Notes: a model not told the origin generated them from the sequence alone. 64,000 nt of DNA from Gaiella occulta (GCF_003351045.1 NZ_QQZY01000004.1:1-64000); one strand, 5' to 3'. Numbered from the stretch's first letter, positions 48,739 to 58,154 are shown. Program-made: numbers and translations.

Positions 48739-49748
48739 GGGTCCTCGTCCTGACGACGTCGTACCCGCGAGATGCCGGCGACGTCGCAGGCCGCTTCGTC
48801 CAGGACGCGGTCGAGCACCTGCGCGCGGAAGGAGTGGAGGTCGCGGTCGTGTCGCCGGCGTCGTTCCGCCACTTCGGCATCGCCTACGGGGACGGCATCG
48901 CCAACAACCTGCGTGCGGCGCCGTGGCGGCTGCTGCTGCTGCCGCTGTTCTTCCTCTCGTTCGCGCGTGCGGCGCGGCGGGCGGCGGGCGGCGCCGACGT
49001 CGTGCACGCGCACTGGCTTCCGTCCGCCGTCGCCGGCCTCGCGACGCGGAGGCCGCTCGTCGTGCAGCTCTGGGGCACGGACGTCGAGCTCGCGAAGAGG
49101 CTGCCGTGGCTCTTCCGGCCCGTGCTCCGGCGTGCACGCGTGGTCGTGTGCGCGTCCAGGGCCCTGGCCGCGGACGCGCGTGCCCTCGGTGCAGGTGACG
49201 TCCGCGTGATAGCGAGCGGTGTCGACATTCCCGCGGCCGTCGGCGAGCCCGACGAGCCGCCGCACGTGCTCTACGTCGGCCGGCTGTCGGAGGAGAAGGG
49301 GGTGCGGGAGCTTGCCGAGGCGGCGGCCGGTCTGCCGCTCGCCGTCGTCGGCGACGGGCCGCTCCGGCATCTCTTCCCTCAGGCCGTGGGCTTCGTGCCC
49401 CGCGACGAGCTGGGGGCGTACTACGAGCGTGCGGCCGTCGTGGTGGTGCCTTCGCGGCGTGAGGGCTACGGCGTCGTCGCCCGCGAGGCGATGGCGCACG
49501 GGCGCGCCGTGGTGGCGACCCGCGTCGGCGGGCTGCCCGACGCGATCGAGGACGGCGTCACGGGGCTGCTCGTGCCTCCGTGCGAGGTCGGTGCGTTGCG
49601 GGCGGCGCTGGAGCGGCTGCTTGGCGACGCGGAGTTGCGCGCGCGGCTCGGCTCGGCGGCGCGGGAGCGGGCGCGGGCCGCGTTCTCGTGGGACGCGGCG
49701 GCGGCGGCGACGCTTGCCGCCGACCGCGACGCGCACACTCCCGGGTAG
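48735..49748 (+). CDS. GT4 glycosyltransferase
   Basis: 337 residues. M-R-V-L-V-L-T-T-S-Y-P-R-D-A-G-D-V-A-G-R-F begins the acceptor domain; V-H-A-H-W-L-P-S-A, G-T-D, then Y-V-G-R-L-S-E-E-K-G and P-S-R-R-E-G-Y-G-V-V-A-R-E-A-M-A-H-G (E-x7-E) for UDP- or GDP-sugar binding. Complete and typical. Starts by ATGA overlap; the lower-GC insert begins right after its stop. Confidence 0.92.
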   Translation: MRVLVLTTSYPRDAGDVAGRFVQDAVEHLRAEGVEVAVVSPASFRHFGIAYGDGIANNLRAAPWRLLLLPLFFLSFARAARRAAGGADVVHAHWLPSAVAGLATRRPLVVQLWGTDVELAKRLPWLFRPVLRRARVVVCASRALAADARALGAGDVRVIASGVDIPAAVGEPDEPPHVLYVGRLSEEKGVRELAEAAAGLPLAVVGDGPLRHLFPQAVGFVPRDELGAYYERAAVVVVPSRREGYGVVAREAMAHGRAVVATRVGGLPDAIEDGVTGLLVPPCEVGALRAALERLLGDAELRARLGSAARERARAAFSWDAAAAATLAADRDAHTPG

Positions 49749-49817
49749 CCGCCCCTGCAACGGGTTGGGGTCGATCGCATGGAGTAACGGCTCGACCCTT
49801 CGATGCTGTGACCGGCG

Positions 49818-49916
49818 ATGGAGCACGCGATTGAGGTTGACTACAACCTCGAGACGCTGGTGGCAAAGCGCGTTGTCGGCAAGGCTGAGATCCTCATCGA
49901 AAGGTTGGACAACTGA
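49818..49916 (+). other. 32-codon ORF in the gap before the NYN gene, possible remnant
   Basis: Reads M-E-H-A-I-E-V-D-Y-N-L-E-T-L-V-A-K-R-V-V, then G-K-A-E-I-L-I-E-R-L-D-N. The amino-acid pattern is helix-like and more natural than random GC-rich DNA, with codons like the NYN gene next to it. It could be a tiny gene or the end of a lost one. No family recognised. Confidence 0.3.
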
Positions 49917-49948
49917 GCTGTGACTGCTATTCTCCGCGTACGAGCCGT

Positions 49949-49984
49949 AAGGCCCGTGACTAACTGGGGCCCTCTACGGGCCCT
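49949..49984. terminator. Hairpin with alternative pairing before the NYN gene
   Basis: GGCCCGT (49951-49957) can pair with ACGGGCC (49976-49982) across an 18-base loop. A competing small hairpin pairs the first GGGCCC (about 49967-49972) with the second (49979-49984). A weak T-rich stretch follows. Mutually exclusive stems just before a gene recall an attenuator, but a plain terminator is equally possible. Confidence 0.35.
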
Positions 49985-50007
49985 TTCCTATTCTTGGAGG
50001 TCGCCGG

Positions 50008-50838
50008 ATGGATCGCTTTGGCGTCTTTGTCGATGCGGGATATCTGTACGCGGCGTCCGGGAAGCTCCTCTTCGGAACGACGGACCGAAAGAAGTTCTCA
50101 CTGAACTTCGAGTCCATCGTCGAGCGGCTGATCGCTCTTGGCAAAAAGGATTCAGGGTCATCGTATCTGCGTACCTACTGGTACGATGGCGCCAGAAACG
50201 CGGTACCATCTGCGCAGCATCTCATTGTTGCCAATCTCTCCGGGGTGAAGCTTCGTCTCGGCCGTCTGACCCCTCATGGTCAGAAGGGTGTCGACTCACG
50301 GATCGTGCGAGATCTCATCGTTCTCGCCACGCAGCAGGCGATCTCGACCGCGTACCTCATTGGCGGAGACGAGGACCTACGCGAGGGAGTCAGCGAGGCA
50401 CAGGAGCGCGGAGTTCGCGTTGTCCTCGTGGGCGTCGAACCACTGAATGAGCAGAATCTCTCACCAACGCTCGCGATGGAGTCCGACGACGTGCTCGTTC
50501 TCAAACGTGACTTTGTAGAACGCCACTTCCGCCTTCGTGATCCCGAGTTCGTCGAGGTGATCGAGCCGGCGGATCCGACCGACGTCGAAGCGCACGGCGG
50601 CGTGTTCGCACTCGCCTGGAGCGAGAAGGCGTCGCCCGAAGAGCTAGGAGCGGTGATCGAGCAGATCTCTCGATCGATCCCACCCGAGATCGACCGACAA
50701 CTTCTCGCGTACGGTGCCGGCGCGCTCAAGGTCGGAAGGCTAGCGGACGAGCCGAAGCGGCAGCTCCGGCTAGGGTTCGGCAATACGCTCAAGAGTTTGG
50801 GCGCGTCGGCGCCCACGGACGAAGAGGAGGACACGTAG
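50008..50838 (+). CDS. NYN-domain (LabA/DUF88-type) nuclease-like protein
   Basis: 276 residues with a good ribosome site (GGAGG, 49996-50000). PIN-like NYN fold at about 3-170: D9 in F-V-D-A-G-Y-L, W-Y-D-G-A-R-N, D96 and D102 in K-G-V-D-S-R-I-V-R-D, and D121/D123 in G-G-D-E-D-L; all acidic metal-binding positions are present, so RNase activity is likely. The C-terminal ~90 residues are a helical domain of unknown type. GC content and codon use differ from the glycan genes on both sides, suggesting horizontal acquisition, perhaps as a defence or RNA-processing gene. Confidence 0.88.
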   Translation: MDRFGVFVDAGYLYAASGKLLFGTTDRKKFSLNFESIVERLIALGKKDSGSSYLRTYWYDGARNAVPSAQHLIVANLSGVKLRLGRLTPHGQKGVDSRIVRDLIVLATQQAISTAYLIGGDEDLREGVSEAQERGVRVVLVGVEPLNEQNLSPTLAMESDDVLVLKRDFVERHFRLRDPEFVEVIEPADPTDVEAHGGVFALAWSEKASPEELGAVIEQISRSIPPEIDRQLLAYGAGALKVGRLADEPKRQLRLGFGNTLKSLGASAPTDEEEDT

Positions 50839-50923
50839 TGGAACGTATGCTCCGCACCGCTTGGGCGAGCGCGGTCTGAATGAGTCCCGCGAGTACGACC
50901 GTGCGTAGCTCTGCGGTGATTCA

Positions 50924-53722
50924 GTGATGCGATTCGTCTCACCCATCTCTTTCCTCTATCCTGAGCGCCTGGCTGGAGCGCCCTCCGCGTGGATCCCGCA
51001 TGTCCCATTTGCGTTCTGGCTCGTCGAGGCGCTCAGGCCGTCTTCGATCGTTGAACTCGGCACGCACACAGGCGTCTCGTACTTCGCGTTCTGCCAGGCC
51101 GTTCAGCACCTCGGGCTCGATACTCGCTGCCGCGCTATCGATTCGTGGCTCGGTGACGAACACGCGGGATATTATGGCGAAGACATCTACGAGGACGTGC
51201 GCGCCTATAACGATGCGCATTACTCAAAGTTTTCCGAGCTTCTACGTATGACCTTCGATGAAGCAGCATCGCGCTTCGCCGATGGCTCCGTCGACCTTCT
51301 CCACATCGATGGGTGCCACATGCACGAGGCAGTGCGCCACGACTTCGAGACATGGTCACCCAAGCTTTCCCAGCGTGCAGTCGTTCTCTTCCACGACACC
51401 AATGTGCAGGAGAGAGGATTCGGAGTCTTCCGCCTCTGGGATGAGCTCAGGGAACAGTATCCGCACTTCGAGTTTCTGCACGGATCTGGGCTCGGCGTGC
51501 TCGGCTGGGGACCGACAGGCTCCACGGATATAAATGCTCTCCTAAGCCTGAATCAGAACGCGGTGCTCATAGCTAAGACCAGGGCCGCGTACGAACGTCT
51601 CGGGGGGAGTCTCCTCGACTGGCATGGGATTCGCGATGTAAGTGCGGAGCCTGTCGCGCGCCACACTGGCGCGGATCGATCCCGGATCGACATCGCAGCC
51701 CGGGACGCCGAGATAGAGCGCCTTCAGCACGAGACGTTTGTCCTCCGCAGCGACCTGGATCGGACGGCCGCCGCCCTTGCGGAGCTCCGGCAGAGTTCTA
51801 CGTGGAGGGCCACGGCGCCCGTGCGTTCTTTCCTTGCCTCACGACCTCGGCTGACTCGCGGACTGAGGCGCACGGCGAAGCTGGTGTGGTGGACGGTGAC
51901 GTTTCAAGTCATCAGACGGCTCCGAGAGCGGCGGGAACGTGGGCGGGCTCGGCACGGTGCGCGCGGCTACGCCGACTGGATTCGCGCATACGACACCATC
52001 AGCCACGAGGACGTGGAAGCCTTGCGCAACGCCAATGCCCTCTTGACGACGCAGCCGTTGATCTCGGTCGTCATGCCTGTGTTCGAACCCGAAGAGCATT
52101 TTCTTCGTGAAGCGATCGAATCCGTCCTTGCGCAGACGTACGAAAATTGGGAGCTGTGCATTGCCGATGACGCCTCCGCCCATGCCTGCGTTCAGCGGGT
52201 GCTCGACGAGTTGCAGATATGCGATGCTCGGGTGAAGATGGTAACCAGGAAGACGAATGACGGTATTTCTGCTGCGTCGAACGATGCTCTCGAGCTCGCC
52301 TCGGGCGAATGGATAGCGCTCCTCGACCACGACGGCATACTGCGTCCACATGCTCTATTCATGATTGCTCGAACGGTCGAGAACCACCCGGGTGTGATGT
52401 ACATCTATTCTGACGAAGATAAGATTGATGAGTCCGGTGCGCGGATCGATCCCTATTTCAAACCCGATTGGAATCGGACTTTATTCTATTCGCAGAATTA
52501 CATATGTCATGTCTCGGCTTTCAGACGGCACCTCGCCACACGGTGCGGCGGATTTCGCGCTGCCTTCGACGGCTCTCAGAACTGGGATCTGTTTCTCCGC
52601 ATGACGGCGGCTATCACACCGGAGGCAATTCATCACATTCCTCATGTTCTCTACCATTGCCGGGCGCTGCCGTCCGCTACGGACTCGATCGTAGACGCGA
52701 AGACCTGCGCAGTCGACGCGGCGACACGAGCGCTGAAGGATCGTCTGACCGCTGACGGGGTGCAAGCGGACGTGCACACCATCCGTGGGAGCTACAATCA
52801 GGTTCGCTATCGGCTGCCTGCCGACCCTCCGGGCGTGAGCATCGTCATACCGACCACAGGCAAGCTGCGATTCCTCGAGCAGTGCATCGAGGGCGTGTTG
52901 CGTCGTACCGATTACCCCAATCTTAAGGTCTTGCTCGTGCTGAGCAAGGATGCGATGAACGTCATCGAGCAGCGGTCGTACCTGGAGGAGATCGCCACTG
53001 ACCCACGCGTGCGGTTGCTCCTCCACGACGACAGGCCGTTCAACTTCTCGTGGGTGAACAACTGGGCGGTCTCTCAGGTAGACGACAGCATCATCTGCTT
53101 CCTGAACGACGACACAGATCCGATCAGCGAGGGCTGGCTTCGGTCGATGGTCGGGCATCTCCTACAGGAAGGCGTCGGGGCAGTCGGTGCGAAGCTCTAC
53201 TACCCCGATGGCACCATTCAGCACGCCGGCGTCGTGCTCGGACTCGGTGGTGTAGCCGATCACCTCTACCGATCGCTCCCTCGCGAGTCGGACGGCTACT
53301 TCGGACGGGCGAAATTGGATCAGGATCTCTCGTGCGTGACCGCCGGTTGCATGCTTATGAGAAAGGCTGTGTTCGACGATCTCGGCGGGTTCGACGAGTC
53401 CTGGGGCGTTGCCTTCAACGACGTCGATCTCTGCATTCGTATTCGAGAGGCCGGATGGCGGATCGTCTGGACGCCCTCTGCCGAGCTCTATCATCGCGAG
53501 TCGATCTCGCTCGGGCGACATGACGCCCCAGCACGGCGAGCGCAGTTCGAAGACGAAGTACGCATGCTCAGGGAGCGATGGGGAGCGATCCTCGACCGCG
53601 ATCCGCACTACAATCCGAATCTCTCGCTCGAGCGGCAGTGGGATCTCGCGTTCCCGCCACGCGTCGCCTATCCATGGCGAGCAGCAACAGAGGCTGAGGC
53701 GATCGATCGGTCTCCCCGGTAG
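50924..53722 (+). CDS. Trimodular protein: methyltransferase, coiled coil, two GT2 domains
   Basis: 932 residues from GTG 50924 (ATG 50927 equally possible). Residues ~1-230: class I SAM methyltransferase (V-E-L-G-T-H-T-G-V-S-Y at about 43, H-I-D-G-C-H, V-V-L-F-H-D-T-N). ~250-290: coiled coil (R-D-A-E-I-E-R-L-Q-H). ~376-610: first GT2 (S-V-V-M-P-V-F-E-P, then D-D-A-S, L-L-D-H-D-G as the metal motif). ~636-900: second GT2 (S-I-V-I-P-T-T-G-K, F-L-N-D-D-T-D and the V-A-F-N-D-V-D-L-C catalytic segment). Such proteins cap or extend repeating glycans while sizing them, as in O-antigen chain terminators. Lower GC than neighbours; part of the insert. Confidence 0.87.
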   Translation: MMRFVSPISFLYPERLAGAPSAWIPHVPFAFWLVEALRPSSIVELGTHTGVSYFAFCQAVQHLGLDTRCRAIDSWLGDEHAGYYGEDIYEDVRAYNDAHYSKFSELLRMTFDEAASRFADGSVDLLHIDGCHMHEAVRHDFETWSPKLSQRAVVLFHDTNVQERGFGVFRLWDELREQYPHFEFLHGSGLGVLGWGPTGSTDINALLSLNQNAVLIAKTRAAYERLGGSLLDWHGIRDVSAEPVARHTGADRSRIDIAARDAEIERLQHETFVLRSDLDRTAAALAELRQSSTWRATAPVRSFLASRPRLTRGLRRTAKLVWWTVTFQVIRRLRERRERGRARHGARGYADWIRAYDTISHEDVEALRNANALLTTQPLISVVMPVFEPEEHFLREAIESVLAQTYENWELCIADDASAHACVQRVLDELQICDARVKMVTRKTNDGISAASNDALELASGEWIALLDHDGILRPHALFMIARTVENHPGVMYIYSDEDKIDESGARIDPYFKPDWNRTLFYSQNYICHVSAFRRHLATRCGGFRAAFDGSQNWDLFLRMTAAITPEAIHHIPHVLYHCRALPSATDSIVDAKTCAVDAATRALKDRLTADGVQADVHTIRGSYNQVRYRLPADPPGVSIVIPTTGKLRFLEQCIEGVLRRTDYPNLKVLLVLSKDAMNVIEQRSYLEEIATDPRVRLLLHDDRPFNFSWVNNWAVSQVDDSIICFLNDDTDPISEGWLRSMVGHLLQEGVGAVGAKLYYPDGTIQHAGVVLGLGGVADHLYRSLPRESDGYFGRAKLDQDLSCVTAGCMLMRKAVFDDLGGFDESWGVAFNDVDLCIRIREAGWRIVWTPSAELYHRESISLGRHDAPARRAQFEDEVRMLRERWGAILDRDPHYNPNLSLERQWDLAFPPRVAYPWRAATEAEAIDRSPR

Positions 53723-53732
53723 CCTCAGCCGG

Positions 53733-55193
53733 GTGGAAACGAGGCTCGACGACTCGCCGACGGGACTCGGCCGGCCGGGACCCAGCGGGTTGAGGCTGCG
53801 TGTCGAGCGGATCGAGCCAACGACGGTGCCGGCAGGCCGCGGCTGCGTGCTCTACCTCGAGGGCTGGTGCTTCCACCCTGAGCGCAGGATCGTCCGCCTC
53901 GACGTCGTGCTCGGCAGCCGCTCGGACCCGGTCGCCGCCTTCCCGTACGCGCGCCCCGACGTGGTGGATGCACTGCGAGAGCCGCGGGCGCGCTACAGCG
54001 GCTTCTGCGCGATCGTCCCGGTCAACGGAGCGATGCAGCCGGGCGAGCACGAGATCTCCCTGCGAGCGACGCTCGAGGGAGGCGTTGTGTGCCTGCGCCA
54101 GTGCGGCTCCATCACCGTCGAGGATGAGCCGACCAGGGCCGCGCGCGAATCGGATGGCCCGCGGCCTTCCGGCGCCGATCCGCTCATCGCGATCTGTATG
54201 GCCACCTACAATCCCGACAAGGAATCGATCGAACGCCAGGTCGAGACGATCCGTGCGCAGACGCACCAGCGATTTGTCTGCCTCATCAACGACGACGGAT
54301 CAGATCCCGGCGCCTGGGAGTGGATCAAGGGCGCAGCCGGTGACGATCCGCGTTTCGTCTGCTCTCGCAACACGCATCGGCTCGGGTTCTACCGTAACTT
54401 CGAGCGCTGCCTCTCTCTCGTCCCTACGGATGCAGCGTATGTCGCCCTCGCGGATCAGGACGACATCTGGCACCCCGACAAGCTCGCCACCCTGGTGGAA
54501 GCGATGCACGACAGCACCGTGCAGCTCGCATACAGCGACATGAACATCGTCTCGGCCACGGGCCTGCTCATCGCTCCTACTGCCTGGGCGAACCGGCCGA
54601 ACAACTTCACTCGGCTCGGCTCGCTCGTGATCATCAACACGGTTACCGGGGCAGCATCGCTCTTCCGTCGCGAGCTGCTGGACGACGTCCTGCCGTTCCC
54701 ACCGGATGTCGGGCACGCCTACCACGACCATTGGATCGCCTGCGTGGCACTTGCGCTCGGTCGGCTTGCTTACGTCGATCGAGCACTCTATGACTATGTT
54801 CAGCACGACTCGAACACCGTGGGCCACTACTCCGGCAACCTCAAGAGCGGGTTGCTATACATGCTCGTCCGTTTCCTGAAGAACCCTTCGCTCAGACTGC
54901 GAAACACGGTCGCTCTTTCCCGAAGCCTGTACCTGACGGAGGTCGTCCGAATGGAGTTGATCGGCCGTACGCTCGAGCTTCGTTTCGCAGGCCGCATGGC
55001 TCCCGATCGCGCCGCCGACGTGCGGCGGATCGCGCGCTTGAGCTCCTCGTTCCGTTCGCTCGCTTGGCTGCTCGGAAGAAGTGCGCGCGACGTGCGTGGG
55101 GATAGCGTGACCCTTGGATTGGAGAATCAGATCGCGAAGGGCATTCTCTGGCGTCACGGCCAGGCGCTGCGCGCGCGAGCCAGGCGCACATAG
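53733..55193 (+). CDS. GT2 glycosyltransferase with N-terminal beta-sandwich
   Basis: 486 residues from GTG 53733. Residues ~20-130 form a beta-rich domain (V-L-Y-L-E-G-W-C-F-H-P, then G-E-H-E-I-S-L-R-A), like the N-terminal modules of some rhamnan or O-antigen transferases. The GT-A domain starts at about 149 (I-A-I-C-M-A-T-Y-N-P) with N-D-D-G-S-D and A-L-A-D-Q-D-D-I-W-H-P as the metal motif, similar to rhamnosyl/galactofuranosyl transferases. The C-terminal ~150 residues are helical. Base composition returns to high GC here. Confidence 0.88.
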   Translation: METRLDDSPTGLGRPGPSGLRLRVERIEPTTVPAGRGCVLYLEGWCFHPERRIVRLDVVLGSRSDPVAAFPYARPDVVDALREPRARYSGFCAIVPVNGAMQPGEHEISLRATLEGGVVCLRQCGSITVEDEPTRAARESDGPRPSGADPLIAICMATYNPDKESIERQVETIRAQTHQRFVCLINDDGSDPGAWEWIKGAAGDDPRFVCSRNTHRLGFYRNFERCLSLVPTDAAYVALADQDDIWHPDKLATLVEAMHDSTVQLAYSDMNIVSATGLLIAPTAWANRPNNFTRLGSLVIINTVTGAASLFRRELLDDVLPFPPDVGHAYHDHWIACVALALGRLAYVDRALYDYVQHDSNTVGHYSGNLKSGLLYMLVRFLKNPSLRLRNTVALSRSLYLTEVVRMELIGRTLELRFAGRMAPDRAADVRRIARLSSSFRSLAWLLGRSARDVRGDSVTLGLENQIAKGILWRHGQALRARARRT

Positions 55194-55273
55194 ACCATCG
55201 GTGCCTGACTGTTCGCTCCTCGCCGGTGGAGTCGACCCACAGGTGCTCTCCGGCTCGAGCCGTGCATGCGGGG

Positions 55274-55279
55274 TACGCT
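55274..55279 (+). promoter_or_regulatory. -10 box TACGCT of the 55290 GT2 gene
   Basis: TACGCT ends 10 bases before GTG 55290, favouring it over ATG 55266. Confidence 0.4.
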
Positions 55280-55289
55280 GGCTCCGCTT

Positions 55290-56360
55290 GTGGCTCCTAC
55301 GTCCACACCGCTCGTATCCGTTCTCGTCACGGCACGCGACAACGAGCGCCATGTCGGCGCCGCTCTGACGAGCGTTCTCCGGCAAACGCTCACGAGCCTG
55401 GAGCTGCTCGTCGTCGACGACGGCTCGGCTGATGCTACTCCTGCGATCGTCGAGTCCCTCCGTGACGAACGCCTCCGGTTCGTCCGCTTCCCGGAGAGCA
55501 GAGGCATCTCCGCTCGCCGGAACGAGCTCCTCGAGCGTGCGCGGGGCAGATACGTCGCTCCTCTCGACGCCGACGACGTCTGGCTCCCTGACCGGCTCGA
55601 GCGCCACGTGCGCCTCCTCGAGTCGCGCCCCGATCTCGTCGCGGTCGGGAGCGACGTTCTCGTCGTGGACGACGGGGTCGGCGTGGGACGCTATTTTCGC
55701 CTTCCTCGCTCGGATGCGGCGATCCGCTGGAACTGCCTGTTCACCTCGCCGCTGATCCATTCCGCCTCCACCATCCGTGCCTCGGCGTTCCACGACGGCG
55801 TCCGCTACGACCCGGCCTATCCGCTGGCTCAGGACTACGACCTCTGGACGAAGCTCCTCCGACGAGGGCGGTCAGAGAACCTCGCTGTGCCCTTGACGCT
55901 CTACCGTGTCCATTCGGCGCAGGCAAGCCAGCGGCGTGCCTGCGAGAGACGTGCCGAGCAGGAGCGGATCGGTCTGCGGGCGATCGAGGACCCCGCGGGA
56001 GGACATGGGCCGACGGGAGATCGCGCCCGGCTCGCGTGGTGTCTCGGTGCGGCCATGGCTGTCGCAGACGAGGAGCTCGAGGACGCGATCGACGCCTACA
56101 GAGAGCTCTTTGCCCGCATCGAGAGCGCGTATCGCGGCACGTCAGGTCTCCGCGAGGCTCGTCGCATCGCAGCGACGACGCTCCTCCGCCGAGCCGGCCT
56201 TGCGGCGGACGCCGCGGCCTGGGCGCTGCGGCGGGCGGCGCTGGCGATCGATCGGCGCGTCACCGTCTCGGCCGTGGCCGTGCGCGCCGCGAACATCGCG
56301 GCAGGACGCCGCTATCGGCGGCCGGCCGCGCGGCTCCTCGCGGATCTCGCCGAAGCGTGA
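55290..56360 (+). CDS. GT2 glycosyltransferase
   Basis: 356 residues from GTG 55290 (an ATG at 55266 is the alternative). S-V-L-V-T-A-R-D-N-E-R-H-V, V-V-D-D-G-S-A-D-A-T, G-I-S-A-R-R-N and the metal motif P-L-D-A-D-D-V-W mark the GT-A fold; D-Y-D-L-W-T-K-L-L is the late acidic motif. The C-terminal third is helical and Arg/Ala-rich. Ends 4 bases before the converging ABC exporter genes. Confidence 0.88.
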   Translation: MAPTSTPLVSVLVTARDNERHVGAALTSVLRQTLTSLELLVVDDGSADATPAIVESLRDERLRFVRFPESRGISARRNELLERARGRYVAPLDADDVWLPDRLERHVRLLESRPDLVAVGSDVLVVDDGVGVGRYFRLPRSDAAIRWNCLFTSPLIHSASTIRASAFHDGVRYDPAYPLAQDYDLWTKLLRRGRSENLAVPLTLYRVHSAQASQRRACERRAEQERIGLRAIEDPAGGHGPTGDRARLAWCLGAAMAVADEELEDAIDAYRELFARIESAYRGTSGLREARRIAATTLLRRAGLAADAAAWALRRAALAIDRRVTVSAVAVRAANIAAGRRYRRPAARLLADLAEA

Positions 56361-56364
56361 GTCC

Positions 56365-57129
56365 TCACGTCCGGGCGCCGATGACGGGGTGGACGATCGC
56401 GTCGTAGCGACTCAGCACGTCGTCCGGCTTCCCGATCGCCCGGATCGAGCCGTCCAGCAGCAACATTGCTCGGTCGCAGTGATCCCGGATGGCGCCGAGG
56501 TCGTGTGACACGAACACGATCGTCTTGCCCGCCTCCCGGATCGCCGCGAGCGTCTCGAAGCACCGCTCCTGGAACTCCTGGTCGCCGACGGCGAGCACCT
56601 CGTCGAGCATGAGGATGTCGAAGTCCACCTGGATCGCGATCGAATACGCGAGCCGCACCTGCATCCCGGAGGAGAAGTTCTTGAGCTTCTGGTCGATGAA
56701 CCGCTCGAGCCCGCCGAAGCCCACGATCTCGTCGAAGCGCTCCCGGATCTGGCGCCGTGTCAGCCCAAGCAGCGTGGCGTTGATGCGGATGTTGTCGCGG
56801 CCGGTGAGCTCCGGGTTGAACCCGACTCCGAGCTCGATGAACGGGGAGAGCACGCCGTTCACGCGCACCGTGCCCGCGTCCTGGCGGTAGATGCCGGCGA
56901 GCACCTTGAGGAGAGTGCTCTTGCCGCTGCCGTTCGGCCCGATGATGCCGAAGAACTCACCCTCCTCGACCGCGAACGTGACGCCGCTGAGCGCGCGCTG
57001 ACGCTCGAACGTCGTGTGGCGCAGCGGGTGCAGGAAATACTCCTTGAAGGTCGTCCGCTGCTCGTGGGGAAGCCGGAACGCCTTCTCGACGCCGGCGACT
57101 TCGATCGCGATGTTGGCGAGCGAGCTCAT
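56365..57129 (-). CDS. ABC transporter ATP-binding subunit for polysaccharide export (Wzt-like)
   Basis: 254 residues from ATG 57129. Walker A G-P-N-G-S-G-K-S-T, a signature N-F-S-S-G-M-Q-V-R-L-A, Walker B I-L-M-L-D-E-V and switch H-D. The F-K-E-Y-F segment before the first strand is typical of TagH/Wzt proteins. The C-terminal carbohydrate-binding domain of O9a-type Wzt is absent, so this resembles TagH-short/RfbE. Couples to the permease through ATGA overlap. Confidence 0.93.
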   Translation of the reverse strand: MSSLANIAIEVAGVEKAFRLPHEQRTTFKEYFLHPLRHTTFERQRALSGVTFAVEEGEFFGIIGPNGSGKSTLLKVLAGIYRQDAGTVRVNGVLSPFIELGVGFNPELTGRDNIRINATLLGLTRRQIRERFDEIVGFGGLERFIDQKLKNFSSGMQVRLAYSIAIQVDFDILMLDEVLAVGDQEFQERCFETLAAIREAGKTIVFVSHDLGAIRDHCDRAMLLLDGSIRAIGKPDDVLSRYDAIVHPVIGART

Positions 57130-57965
57130 GCGCGTTCCGCGAACCATGGCTGCTCGCGCCTGAAGAACAGGTAGCCGACGGCGAGCGTACCCACGGCGAT
57201 GCCGATCGGGAGCAAGCGTCCAAAGCTTCCAAACGCCGAGGCCGCCGTGATTCGGTTGTCCGGCAGGTCGGGGTAGAAGAGCAGCGAGCGGATGTCCTGC
57301 AGCACCTGCGTGAACGGGCTGAGGAACACGATCTGCCGCCCCCAGGGAGGCAGGTAGCCGATCGGGTAGAGGATCGGCGAGGCATAGAAGAAGAGCTGGA
57401 GCAGGAGCTCCCAGACCTGCTGGAGGTCGCGCAGCCGGACGTACAGCGCCGACAGGAGCAGGCCGACGCCGAGCGTGAAGGCGTACAGCTCGACCAGGAG
57501 GAGCGGGATCAGCAGCCAGTCGAGCCGTGGCACGATCTGCTTGTAGGCGACGAAGGCGCCGACGACGGTGAGGTTGATGAGGAGTGTCATCATCGCCGTG
57601 AGCGTGGCGGAGGCCGGGATGATGACGCGTGGGAACGCGAGCTTGCGGATGATCGAGTCGCGCGCGACGATCGAGATCAGAGCCAGCATGGTCGCGTCGG
57701 CGAAGAACGTGAACAGGACGATGCCGACGAGCAGGGAGACGGCGTAGTACGGGGAGAGCAGGTTCAGCTTGAACACGCGCCCGAACACGAGGTAGAGGAG
57801 CGTGAACAGCGCGAGCGGCTTGACGACCGACCACACGTACCCGAGCGCAGAGCCGGCGTACTTGAGCTTGAACTCCGCCGTCGCGATCACGTAGAGCACG
57901 CGCAGCCGGTGCGCGAGTGCCCGGCGCGGCGAGGTGCGGTGCGGGCTCAGGGCGGAGCTCGACAC
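57126..57965 (-). CDS. ABC-2 type polysaccharide export permease (Wzm-like)
   Basis: 279 residues from GTG 57965. Six helices with the family entry Y-K-x-S-x-L-G-x-x-W: here K-L-K-Y-A-G-S-A-L-G-Y-V-W-S-V. Late motif A-S-P-I-L-Y-P-I-G-Y-L-P precedes the last helices. With the ATPase it forms the exporter that moves a completed undecaprenyl-linked polymer out of the cytosol. This is a second export route besides the Wzx-type flippase at 25841. Confidence 0.92.
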   Translation of the reverse strand: MSSSALSPHRTSPRRALAHRLRVLYVIATAEFKLKYAGSALGYVWSVVKPLALFTLLYLVFGRVFKLNLLSPYYAVSLLVGIVLFTFFADATMLALISIVARDSIIRKLAFPRVIIPASATLTAMMTLLINLTVVGAFVAYKQIVPRLDWLLIPLLLVELYAFTLGVGLLLSALYVRLRDLQQVWELLLQLFFYASPILYPIGYLPPWGRQIVFLSPFTQVLQDIRSLLFYPDLPDNRITAASAFGSFGRLLPIGIAVGTLAVGYLFFRREQPWFAERA

Positions 57966-58154
57966 GACCCTCAGCAGCGCCGGAGCACGATCGGCGCGCG
58001 GTAAGCGACGAGGATCGCGATTGTCAGTCGACGGCGGTCTGCGACCGGGTGGGTCGGGCCATGCACGCGCGCAACGATAGCGTCCGGGGCGGTGAGCACC
58101 CGAGCCCTACGACGGGGCGCCCGAGGACGGCGCCGCTTCCCGGACGTTCTGACC

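Noticed and set aside
49749-50007. tRNA or attachment site at the edge of the lower-GC insert
   Set aside because: No cloverleaf or matching direct repeats could be found on the two sides.
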